Source: Acidobacteria bacterium UBA6911
GTDB lineage: Bacteria; Acidobacteriota; UBA6911
DNA length: 13,715 nt
Direction of reading: 5' to 3'
Assembly: GCA_002451015.1 (NCBI GenBank)
Contig: DKBB01000191.1
Span: 1-13,715 of the forward strand
In this document: piece by piece, positions 1-6,498 of the stretch
Numbering within the stretch: position 1 is the first letter of the stretch
How the letters are laid out: every line of letters begins with the position of its first letter
Position numbers and translations under genes: made by a program
Notes under the pieces: generated by a model
Told to the model about the DNA's origin: nothing
Seen by the model: the letters and a program-made list of their open reading frames with translations, nothing else
Database searches by the model: none

Positions 1-1
1 G

Positions 2-388
2 CAGGAGGTCACCTTCTCTCAATCGGATGTTGCCGAAAAACTGCGCGGTCTTGCGGGAAATATCGGGGAATTCCGGGACCTGGAACCTGCTCGTCTGGGT
101 AAATCGGGACGCGCGGTTCAGATCCGGGTCATCGGGAGTCGGACTTCCGTTGTTTTAAACGGATACAGGGTCCGGGGGGCCCTGGGACTCCGGGATACAC
201 TGTTCACCCTGACGCGCGAACACAATCCGGACGGCAGCGTTGCCAAATTCATGTTTCATGGAAGAGGATTCGGTCACGGGATCGGATTGTGCCAGACGGG
301 TGCTTTCGGGATGGCAAAAGCCGGAAAAAGCTATGAAGAGATTTTAAAAACTTATTACACCGGAGTTGAAATCCAAAAGGCCTACTGA
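2..388 (+). CDS. SpoIID/LytB-domain protein, C-terminal part (5' end outside window)
   Basis: The reading frame is open from the left edge and ends in TGA at 386-388, giving 128 residues. The segment FHGRGFGHGIGLCQTGAFGM, followed by a Gly-Lys-Ser-Tyr-Glu-Glu-Ile-Leu stretch and a Tyr-Tyr-Thr-Gly end, is the hallmark C-terminus of the SpoIID/LytB family. Members include SpoIID, a lytic transglycosylase acting on denuded peptidoglycan, and LytB, an amidase enhancer. In non-sporulating Gram-negative bacteria such proteins are usually exported and cell-wall associated. The signal peptide and the catalytic N-terminal part are not in the window, so export and activity cannot be checked. It is unrelated in function to the metabolic genes downstream and probably marks the housekeeping side of the region. 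Family assignment is firm; the exact role is not. Confidence 0.9.
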   Translation, partial: QEVTFSQSDVAEKLRGLAGNIGEFRDLEPARLGKSGRAVQIRVIGSRTSVVLNGYRVRGALGLRDTLFTLTREHNPDGSVAKFMFHGRGFGHGIGLCQTGAFGMAKAGKSYEEILKTYYTGVEIQKAY

Positions 389-506
389 CTTAGTGGGACA
401 TGAACGTTTTGATGCCGGTAATGCTCTCCGTCATTACAGGAAATACCCCGATCCAACGGAAGAAACGCACCCATCCACACTTAAAATTGATCAAGGTCTT
501 CTAGAA

Positions 507-713
507 ATGAGCACCGGCAGAGTAAAGAACAAGAACGCAGGAAAAGGGTTGACACAGAATTGTGTCTGCTGCGGAAGGAATTATCGTTTCTGCTGGAGCT
601 GTTCCTGCGGGTTCCAGATCTGCCAGGCTTGCATGGTTGAAAACCTCTGGGGAATGACCTGCAATCACATCACCTGGGTCTGCCCGGATTGCGGCAAGAT
701 TCTTTCCTTTTAA
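507..713 (+). CDS. small cysteine-rich, zinc-ribbon-like protein of unknown function
   Basis: This 68-residue protein carries 11 cysteines, at about residues 19, 21, 22, 29, 32, 34, 39, 42, 52, 59 and 62. They lie in motifs such as CVCC, CWSCSCGFQIC, QACM and the terminal CPDCGK. The paired CxxC knuckles suggest two zinc-binding ribbons, or possibly an iron-sulfur site. The sequence between them (Glu-Asn-Leu-Trp-Gly-Met-Thr-Cys-Asn) looks conserved in character rather than random. The start is uncertain. ATG 507 has only a weak AAGG upstream at 494-497. The frame stays open to GTG 393 and TTG 366, and the latter would overlap the SpoIID gene end. I prefer 507 because the longer N-terminus shows no domain and those starts have no well-placed ribosome site. 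I do not recognise a named function; nucleic-acid or protein binding is a guess. Confidence 0.65.
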   Translation: MSTGRVKNKNAGKGLTQNCVCCGRNYRFCWSCSCGFQICQACMVENLWGMTCNHITWVCPDCGKILSF

Positions 714-794
714 CCGGCTCTGAATCCACTCCGATTTTACTGTATAACGGCAAGCAACACCCGCTACGCTCTGCAGACCAGGAAAGGAGGATTT

Positions 795-1253
795 ATGAAA
801 TCCGAATCGATAGAAACACGATTGCGCAGACTGGAAGATCGCGAAGAAATCCGGCAACTGCTGATCGAATACGGGCGCACACTGGATCGGCGAGACTTTG
901 CGGGATTTTCGAATCTCTTCGCCCGGGATGCGGAATACGCAGGCGGTGGAGGGACCGCCGTCATCAAGGGGCCTGAAGCCATCGGTAAATTACTGAAAGA
1001 GATATTCAGCAAGAATCCGAGCGGATTGAATTCCCCGAACTTTCACCTTTTCGCAAATACAACCATTCAGGTCCAAGGCGACGAAGCGACCGCGTTAAGC
1101 AAGGGAGTTTTTGTCGTTCGCGGAGGCGACAACCTTCCCGAAACCGTCATGCTCGCAACCTACCACGACCTACTCATTCGCGAAGATGGCGCATGGAAAT
1201 TCAAACGACGCGTTGTCGTGGGAGATATCCCATCTTTATCGAAATCACAGTAG
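795..1253 (+). CDS. SnoaL-like / NTF2-fold protein
   Basis: A 152-residue protein preceded by a strong AAAGGAGG site at about 783-790, so the ATG at 795 is secure. The N-terminus (LRRLEDREEIRQLLIEYGRT, then an Asp-Arg-Arg-Asp-Phe-Ala-Gly-Phe-Ser-Asn-Leu-Phe helix and Asp-Ala-Glu-Tyr) is typical of the SnoaL_4 type of the NTF2-like cone fold. So are the central Asn-Phe-His-Leu-Phe-Ala-Asn-Thr strand and the late W-K-F-K-R-R-V-V-V strand. Family members act as cyclases, isomerases, dehydratases or ring-hydroxylating small subunits on hydrophobic ligands bound in the cone. The length fits a single domain. No catalytic residue can be named from sequence alone. The neighbouring OYE-type reductase suggests it may process a related intermediate, but the two are separated by about 300 bp containing a repeat, so co-transcription is uncertain. 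Confidence 0.85.
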   Translation: MKSESIETRLRRLEDREEIRQLLIEYGRTLDRRDFAGFSNLFARDAEYAGGGGTAVIKGPEAIGKLLKEIFSKNPSGLNSPNFHLFANTTIQVQGDEATALSKGVFVVRGGDNLPETVMLATYHDLLIREDGAWKFKRRVVVGDIPSLSKSQ

Positions 1254-1557
1254 AATTTTTTTGAAGGCCGACATCCCCGGTGCGGCCATTCCAAGAGGAA
1301 GAAATTGGAGGTCGATAAGAAAAATAAGCCACTCTTTTTGGAAAATCCTCAAGTATCGAAGTCGGCCTGGTTCCTGATAAGGGATTTTAGCGTGACACGA
1401 AGCCGGATCCGAATGTAAGCTGGTTTTTATTGGAGTAGAAAGGCAATGTTCGGATCTTATACCCACGGAATAATTTTCCCAACCGGTCGAAACCGCTGCC
1501 GCGACGATGTTCGGGAGTCCATTTTATAAGACGAAAATATGTTTAGGAGACACGCCG
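1254..1557. other. 304-bp intergenic region upstream of the OYE-type gene
   Basis: No gene is supported here. The stretch holds a T-run just after the SnoaL stop (about 1256-1262) without a clear hairpin in front of it. It also holds one copy of the 79-bp repeat (1311-1389) and the leader of the OYE-type gene, with an AGGAGA ribosome site at 1545-1550. An AGGCCGAC near 1264 is inverted relative to GTCGGCCT inside the repeat near 1361. No convincing promoter was found by eye. Confidence 0.5.
1311..1389 (+). repeat. 79-bp dispersed direct repeat, copy 1
   Basis: Positions 1311-1389 align without gaps to 6420-6498 with 71 of 79 bases identical, counted by hand. The core includes CTCTTTTTGGAAAATCCTC and GTATCGAAGTCGGCCTG in both copies. 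The copies are in the same orientation and 5109 bp apart. On the minus strand both copies read through a similar frame beginning Asn/Lys-Gln-Ala-Asp-Phe-Asp-Thr and continuing Phe-Ser-Lys-Lys-Ser-Gly-Leu-Phe. In this copy the frame carries a TGA. No terminal inverted repeats or target duplications are evident, so its class is unknown. Confidence 0.85.
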
Positions 1558-3615
1558 GTGACGGACAATAAAAGATTTGAAAAACTATTGGCCCCTGGTC
1601 GAATAGGAAAATTGCGAATCAGGAACCGGATCGTTAAAACCTGTGGCGGCGCGGAAGACATCGGCGTCAGAAACAGGGTTTTTCTTGAATCGATAGCACG
1701 GGGCGGTACCGGTCTGATCATATGGGGTGACGTTGCCGTCGAGCATCCCAGGGGGATTACTATTCCCATCACCCAAAGGCATCTTCAGGATGACACCAAT
1801 CTGCAGGCTATGCGAAAAATCGCCGAAGATATCCACAAACATGATTGCCCGGCTTTTATGCAGATATTCCATGCCGGTCCTCAGGCTTTCCTTGAAGAGG
1901 GACTTCAGACAATATCCTCCTCAGCCCTGTCGGAAGAGGAGCAGGTTGAATTGATGGTGCGCATGTGCCCGAAGGAATTGACGATCCCGGAAATAGAAGA
2001 CCTGGTTGATAAATTCGCCAATACCGCGGTACTTGCCCGACAGGCCGGCTTTGACGGCGTCGAGGTGAATGCCGCCAGGATGCACTTGATCAACAGCTTC
2101 CTGTCTCGGGCCTGGAACAAGCGCCAGGACAAATACGGTTGCCGGAACCTGGAAAATAGAACCCGGTTTCTGGTTGAAATCATCCGTGAAATCAAAAAGC
2201 GACTGGGAGAAGATTTTCCCCTGATAACGCTCATAAACGGAATCGAGCTCAGAATTAAAAACGGCACCACCATGGAAGAGGCCCAGGGAATTGCGAAGAT
2301 TCTGGAAGATGCCGGGTCGGACGCCATCCACGTAAGGGCTTTCGGATACCATGGTTTCGACGGTCTGGACGCTTCTCCAAAAGGCGCCTACTATTCCGAG
2401 GATACCAAGCCGCTGCCGAAGGAACTTGACTGGAGCCGTGGAGGGAAAGGCGCTCTGTCGCCTCTGTCAGCCGCAATCAAACAGGTGGTTTCCGTACCGG
2501 TTATGACGGTAGGCGCCCTGGAACGGCCCGAGGTGGCGGAGAAGATCCTGGAAGAAGGAAAGGCCGACTTTATCGGCATCTGCAAAGGTCTGATGGCTGA
2601 TCCTGCCATCGCCAACAAGGTCGCGGCCGGCAGAGTGGAGGACATCGCTTTTTGCCCGGATTGCAAAGATTGCGCCAGATTGCTTCTATCCATGATAGAC
2701 AATCCCCGTTTTGTGCCGATCAGGTGCCGGCTGAACGCCGCCCTCGGCTCCGATCAAAGCTATGAAATCGCCCCGGCTGAAACAAAGAAAAAGGTTGTTG
2801 TGGTTGGAGGCGGTCCGGCAGGGATGGAGGCGGCCAGGATTTCGGCGATCAGGGGCCATGAAGTAATCCTTTATGAAAAAGAGAGACGGTTGGGGGGACT
2901 GTTACCCTACGTTGCCATGATCAAAGGACTTGATGCTGATGTTGACGCGATGGATCTGGCCGGCTATCTCGAACGGCAGATTACAGGACTCGGAGTCGAA
3001 ATTAGATTGGGACAGGAATTCAATCCGTCCATTATTCCCGAGATGAAACCGGACGCAGTCGTTCTGGCAACCGGGGGCATCCCCACCGTGCCGGAAATAC
3101 CCGGCATGGAGGGCAATACTGTCAGTGTTGAAGACCTGTGCCTTCAGATGAAAGGTGATCTTGATCTGATGGAACCGGCTGTCATGAGGCATTTGTCCGG
3201 ATACTGGGAGTCCGTGGGTCATACGGTAGTAATTATCGGCGGCACTGTTGAGGGAAGCAGTCTGGCTGAATATCTGGTTGAACGGTGCAGAAAAGTCACA
3301 ATTGTGGGTGAGGATACGATATGGGGGGATGGGTGGATAGCGTCTCCCTCCATGCGAAAAGTGACGAGGAAACCTTGGACAAAGGTTGAAGAAATCACCG
3401 GCAAAAGGCTGCACATCGTCTCCAGGGATGGTAATGAAGAGACAATCGAAGCCGACACCATTATTACCGCAACAAGTCCCGGACTGAATACCGAACTCCT
3501 GAAAGCAGTTGAAGGGAAAGTGCCTGAAGTATATCTCGTCGGCAGTGAAGGCCACATGCCCGGCTCGATCATGAACGCTGTTGGAAACGGTTACTGGATT
3601 GCCAGGAAAATTTAA
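1558..3615 (+). CDS. OYE-family FMN/4Fe-4S/FAD oxidoreductase (2,4-dienoyl-CoA reductase-like)
   Basis: GTG 1558 is chosen over ATG 1507 because AGGAGA lies seven bases before it and the family homology begins at once; the protein is then 685 residues. Residues 1-360 form the OYE-type TIM barrel (N-terminal IGKLRIRNRIVKT, QIFHAG with His105). Cysteines 366, 369, 372 and 390 should hold the 4Fe-4S cluster. Residues about 411-685 are an FAD/NAD(P)H domain with VVVVGGGPAGMEAA, the VVLATGG segment and a second dinucleotide site VVIIGGTVEGSSLAEYL. This is the architecture of FadH, BaiCD/BaiH and the 2-naphthoyl-CoA reductases, which reduce conjugated double bonds in enoyl-CoA or ring substrates. 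Two oddities are seen. The usual catalytic Tyr in the G-Y-L-I-N motif is His (ARMHLINSF, His176). The cysteine spacing is CxxCxxC-x17-C rather than the usual CxxCxxxC-x11-C. The substrate is unknown. Confidence 0.9.
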   Translation: MTDNKRFEKLLAPGRIGKLRIRNRIVKTCGGAEDIGVRNRVFLESIARGGTGLIIWGDVAVEHPRGITIPITQRHLQDDTNLQAMRKIAEDIHKHDCPAFMQIFHAGPQAFLEEGLQTISSSALSEEEQVELMVRMCPKELTIPEIEDLVDKFANTAVLARQAGFDGVEVNAARMHLINSFLSRAWNKRQDKYGCRNLENRTRFLVEIIREIKKRLGEDFPLITLINGIELRIKNGTTMEEAQGIAKILEDAGSDAIHVRAFGYHGFDGLDASPKGAYYSEDTKPLPKELDWSRGGKGALSPLSAAIKQVVSVPVMTVGALERPEVAEKILEEGKADFIGICKGLMADPAIANKVAAGRVEDIAFCPDCKDCARLLLSMIDNPRFVPIRCRLNAALGSDQSYEIAPAETKKKVVVVGGGPAGMEAARISAIRGHEVILYEKERRLGGLLPYVAMIKGLDADVDAMDLAGYLERQITGLGVEIRLGQEFNPSIIPEMKPDAVVLATGGIPTVPEIPGMEGNTVSVEDLCLQMKGDLDLMEPAVMRHLSGYWESVGHTVVIIGGTVEGSSLAEYLVERCRKVTIVGEDTIWGDGWIASPSMRKVTRKPWTKVEEITGKRLHIVSRDGNEETIEADTIITATSPGLNTELLKAVEGKVPEVYLVGSEGHMPGSIMNAVGNGYWIARKI

Positions 3616-3639
3616 TCCGTATTTCCCCTTAAGTCTGTT

Positions 3640-4521
3640 TTACATTTCGACACCGGACTGTTCCAGCAATTGTCGCAGGACCTCTCGACGGGCCGGGGAT
3701 GCCTTTCTAAAAGGCGTGTGGATATACCACTCAAAATAATCCGGATCATAAAAAAGACCGTGTTGTGTGAAAGGATCGTTTTCCCGGAGAATCCTGGCCA
3801 TTTCGATCGATCCGACAGAGAAGATGGTCAAATCATACAAAGAATCCGCCGAAGGACCGCTCTCCCAATCGTATCCCATTGCCGTTGTGCCTCCGGGGCC
3901 CAACCGGTTAAAAGCGTGTTGTACCAAAAACGACGGGATAGGCCTCCCCGCTTTATCATTTTCTTCGATCTGCCTGATGCGGGCGGCGTCTGCCTTGCAG
4001 AGAGATACTATTAATCTCCGTGGCGTCACATTTTCCACATGGATAACAGATACCGTCGGTTCGATCCCGTTTGGGCATGCGGGTATGGCGCCGTTTCCCA
4101 TCGCCAATCCCTCAATAATTCCCCGCATCGGCTGTCCAATTTTCCAGTAGGGAGTATGGACGGACCACTCCATCCACCATGGATTGTTAAATAGATCGGC
4201 CTTAAAAAACGGATCCTCCGTCATCAGTTTCCGGGCCGATTCCATATCCGAAGTTGCATAAATATAGAGAATTTGGCTGAAGTCGACTGACGGGCCTGCT
4301 TCCCAGATAAGATTGCTTTCTCCCAGCCCATAGTTGTATGCGAGGTGTTGCCGGTGAAGCCCGGCCAGTGTGTCTGGAATATTCTCCCCGGCTCCATACA
4401 TTCGGCTCAAAGCTACGGCAGCTTCAGGTGTGACTTTTACAAAGCAAGCAAAAAGTCGATCGGGGATGATCTCATTTGAGACAATTCTTTTTTCAATGAA
4501 GGTCTGTTGGTTCTGGCTCAT
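3640..4521 (-). CDS. tandem-duplicated YCII-like (ferredoxin-like fold) protein
   Basis: This 293-residue protein consists of two similar halves, about residues 21-130 and 167-275. Each contains a W-E-x-G-P-S motif (73-78 and 219-223), a run of the form (M/I)E-x-A-R-x-L with D-P-F downstream (103-105 and 249-251), and a W-x-(V/I)-H-T-P-(Y/F)-(W/R)-K end (119-127 and 265-273). The D-P-F pattern and the length of each half match YCII-related alpha+beta-barrel domains, which act as small lyases, isomerases or partner subunits. A stand-alone protein would dimerise, so this fusion may fold as an internal pseudo-dimer. Its ATG lies three bases after the cupin stop codon with GGGAG upstream, indicating translational coupling. 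It is convergent with the OYE-type gene, 24 bases away. The fold is inferred; the function is unknown. Confidence 0.75.
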   Translation of the reverse strand: MSQNQQTFIEKRIVSNEIIPDRLFACFVKVTPEAAVALSRMYGAGENIPDTLAGLHRQHLAYNYGLGESNLIWEAGPSVDFSQILYIYATSDMESARKLMTEDPFFKADLFNNPWWMEWSVHTPYWKIGQPMRGIIEGLAMGNGAIPACPNGIEPTVSVIHVENVTPRRLIVSLCKADAARIRQIEENDKAGRPIPSFLVQHAFNRLGPGGTTAMGYDWESGPSADSLYDLTIFSVGSIEMARILRENDPFTQHGLFYDPDYFEWYIHTPFRKASPARREVLRQLLEQSGVEM

Positions 4522-4524
4522 GGT

Positions 4525-5055
4525 TCAGCTCCCGGACAGGGTTTTTTTAAGACGCTCCTCCATAGGAATCATTTGCAGGTTGCGTTCACCGGTGGTCGGC
4601 ATAATCACCATGGTCATCACCGGTCGCTTCACGTTTTTCCATATTTGCGGGAAATGAGCCAATCCCGCGGGAACATACACGGCTGAGGAGGTTGTTATAA
4701 CCACTTTCTCCAAATCATCTCCTTCTCCCAGCCAGAACTCCACCTCCGCTCCCAGCTTGCCCGTGTCTTCAGGATCGGTACCAAGGAAAAGAAATATTTC
4801 CTCATAGTCGTGTTTGTGCGGGTTGAAATCCTCCCCGTTCCCGACGATCTTTTCGCCGGTAAGGAAACCGTATTCAACTTTTGTCGTTGCACCTTTAATG
4901 AAGTCGTTGGAGAAAATGACTCTCGGACCGGTATCCACATCACTCCAGACGGGAATGACATCCGTTTCCGGTATTTTGTCGATATACTCGTCGCCCACGC
5001 GTTCGATCACCGCCGGTTTCCTTATCACATATTTTTCGTATTTGGATTCCGCCAT
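4525..5055 (-). CDS. cupin-domain protein (paralogue of the 7917 cupin)
   Basis: The start at 5055 has GAGGAG seven bases upstream; an ATG 36 bases earlier lacks such a site. The 176-residue product has one conserved cupin barrel with HKHDYEEIFLFLGTDP (His80, His82, Glu86) and a second motif SSAVYVPAGLAHFP (His134), the usual 3-His/1-Glu metal site. Residues 1-60 form an extra N-terminal stretch. Single-domain cupins of this type can be dioxygenases, isomerases, decarboxylases or ligand-binding proteins, and sequence alone does not choose. It lies downstream of the VOC gene (128-bp gap) and three bases before the YCII-like gene, so these probably form one transcript. The motif H-x-H-D-Y-x-E with L-G-T-D-P is shared with the cupin at 7917. 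Confidence 0.85.
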   Translation of the reverse strand: MAESKYEKYVIRKPAVIERVGDEYIDKIPETDVIPVWSDVDTGPRVIFSNDFIKGATTKVEYGFLTGEKIVGNGEDFNPHKHDYEEIFLFLGTDPEDTGKLGAEVEFWLGEGDDLEKVVITTSSAVYVPAGLAHFPQIWKNVKRPVMTMVIMPTTGERNLQMIPMEERLKKTLSGS

Positions 5056-5183
5056 TTTATTGCTCCTCAGGATTAATATATTCGTTGCCAACTGCCTGCT
5101 GTTGTCCCAAACGTTGCGGATAATCAGATATTACCGGTCCGCCTTATTTGATTTCCCGCAGAATCTAATCACCGAAGCCCCCG

Positions 5184-5582
5184 TCATTCGCCTACTTGTG
5201 TGGCTATCTCAATGACGGTTCCATCAATAGACCTGACGTAGCTTACAGTCTGTCCCCACGGTTTTTCTGACGGTTCCCTGATCGGCAGGGCTCCGGCAGA
5301 CACCGCTTTATCGAAAGCCACCCGGACATTATCCGTAATAAATGATAATTCAATCCCGAAAGGCGGATCGTTGATATCTGCTTTCTGATACTTGTCGTCC
5401 AGATTGATCCTGCCCATCTCGTGAGTGGCGAATGCCAATGTCGTATTTCCTGTATCCAGTTCTCCCCATTCCTTGGAGTCAAGGATCATTTTTGTTTCAA
5501 ATCCAAAGGCCCTTTTATAGAAGTCCAAGGCCTCCTCGACCGACGAAACATAGATAATTGTATATCTGAATTTAATATTCAT
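5184..5582 (-). CDS. VOC (glyoxalase/bleomycin-resistance fold) family protein
   Basis: This 132-residue protein is a two-repeat VOC module. The first beta-alpha-beta unit contains SSVEEALDFYKRAFGFET and the last contains PWGQTVSYV with IDGTVIEIA, both classic. The start is fixed by AAGGAGG just before ATG 5582. The stop of the hydrolase fragment lies only nine bases upstream, so the genes were laid out as a coupled pair. Metal-ligand positions are only partly kept. The first is Tyr7 instead of the usual His. Glu41 and Glu125 fit the second and fourth ligand positions. The third position appears to be Ile77/Glu78 rather than His. It may therefore bind metal differently or be a ligand-binding member. 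Substrate unknown. Confidence 0.85.
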   Translation of the reverse strand: MNIKFRYTIIYVSSVEEALDFYKRAFGFETKMILDSKEWGELDTGNTTLAFATHEMGRINLDDKYQKADINDPPFGIELSFITDNVRVAFDKAVSAGALPIREPSEKPWGQTVSYVRSIDGTVIEIATQVGE

Positions 5583-5591
5583 ATTCCTCCT

Positions 5592-6281
5592 TCAGTCCAT
5601 CAATGCCTGGTAGGCCAGAACCTGGAGCACCTCTTCGGGGGAATCAAAATGCATCATGGACTGGGCCATTAAAATCCCGATCATTTCTTCCCGGGGATCC
5701 ACCCAATAATAGGTTTTTGCGGCACCGCCCCATCCATACTCGCCTGCCGACCCGGGTTTTCGTGATTCGGCTACATTAAGCAGGACACGGGAGCCGAGAC
5801 CGAAGCCATAACCATATTCCGGAGGATCGACAACTTTGAACGGAAGAAGCTCGGATGAAAGGTGATTCGTATGCATAAGTTCGACAGTCTTTCTGCCCAG
5901 GATTCTGGATCCTTCCAGTTCTCCTCCATTCAAAAGCATCTGGGCGAATCGCAGGTAGTCCGATATGGTCGAAAACAATCCGTGCCCCCCCCTGGCAAAG
6001 CACTCCGGTTTCGAGTCCGGATAGGTTGCCGAGACGTCAATCCGTTCATTGAAGCCGTTTTCCCCTGCAACCACAAGCTTGCCCAGCGTCATGTCGGGAG
6101 ATCCCAAATCAGGAAGACCGTACATGGTCGCTATGCGGTCGCGTTTTTCAGATTGGACATAGAATTTCGTATCTTTCATCCCCAGTGGATTAAAAAGCGT
6201 TTTCTCCAGAAAATGGTCCAGTGGCTGATCGGAGATGACTTCAATCAAATATGTCATCCGTTCCGCTATCCAGGATAAACT
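5592..6281 (-). pseudogene. serine hydrolase (beta-lactamase/EstB family), 5'-truncated
   Basis: Reading the minus strand, the frame is open from 6281 to the TGA at 5592-5594 and is stopped by TAG at 6282-6284. The homologous part runs from a WIAERMTYLIEVISDQPLD helix through NPLGMKDTKFYV and GGHGLFSTISDYLRFAQMLL to GEYGWGGAAKTYYWVDPR, the W-G-G-like replacement of the KTG box. This matches the C-terminal half of class C beta-lactamase-like esterases. The SxxK nucleophile motif and the Y-x-N motif, normally some 150 residues further upstream, are absent. ATG 6257 has no good ribosome site. The missing half would lie where a copy of the 79-bp repeat now sits. It is most likely a gene remnant, though expression as a short protein cannot be excluded. 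Confidence 0.75.
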
Positions 6282-6419
6282 CTATATCGGCGTTTCTATA
6301 TTCAAGCCGGTGGAGGCGCCTTTTTGTCCGGATTGCCCTCGTCCTTCTCGGCGTGGAAGTATTTCTTTTCCAGCACAGACGTTCTGCCTCATGCAATGAC
6401 GAAAAGAATCAGGAGGGCG

Positions 6420-6498
6420 GTCGATAAAACAAATAAGCCGCTCTTTTTGGAAAATCCTCCAGTATCGAAGTCGGCCTGTTTTCTGATAAGGGGTTATA
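6420..6498 (+). repeat. 79-bp dispersed direct repeat, copy 2
   Basis: It aligns without gaps to 1311-1389 with 71/79 identities. It starts in the gap between the hydrolase remnant and the M24 gene and its right end covers the M24 stop codon (6494-6496), so the match reaches a gene boundary. On the minus strand the frame continues beyond the repeat as Lys-Lys-Ser-Gly, then a hydrophobic run (LFVLSTALLILFVIA), then an in-frame TGA at 6389-6391. The gap 6285-6493 otherwise holds no supported gene. Confidence 0.85.

Noticed and set aside
400..504. 34-codon frame starting ATG 400
   Set aside because: No ribosome site, basic low-information sequence, and it overlaps the competing frame; not enough evidence for a gene.
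366..506. N-terminal extension of the cysteine-rich protein from TTG 366 or GTG 393
   Set aside because: TTG 366 would overlap the SpoIID gene end and has no spaced ribosome site; GTG 393 has only a distant AAAAGG. The extension shows no domain, so ATG 507 is preferred, with some doubt.
1254..1275. Rho-independent terminator after the SnoaL gene
   Set aside because: There is a T-run, but no stem-loop precedes it.
2902..3555. Minus-strand open frame of 217 codons opposite the OYE-type gene
   Set aside because: It overlaps the FAD/NAD(P)H domain of a clear enzyme and shows no family features.
6389..6391. TGA as a selenocysteine codon in the cryptic lipoprotein-like frame
   Set aside because: There is no valid start codon for the frame and no SECIS-like hairpin was apparent by eye; a decayed Cys codon is simpler.
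1311..6498. Composite transposon interpretation of the repeat-flanked block
   Set aside because: No transposase gene, terminal inverted repeats or target-site duplication can be seen; only the repeats themselves are supported.
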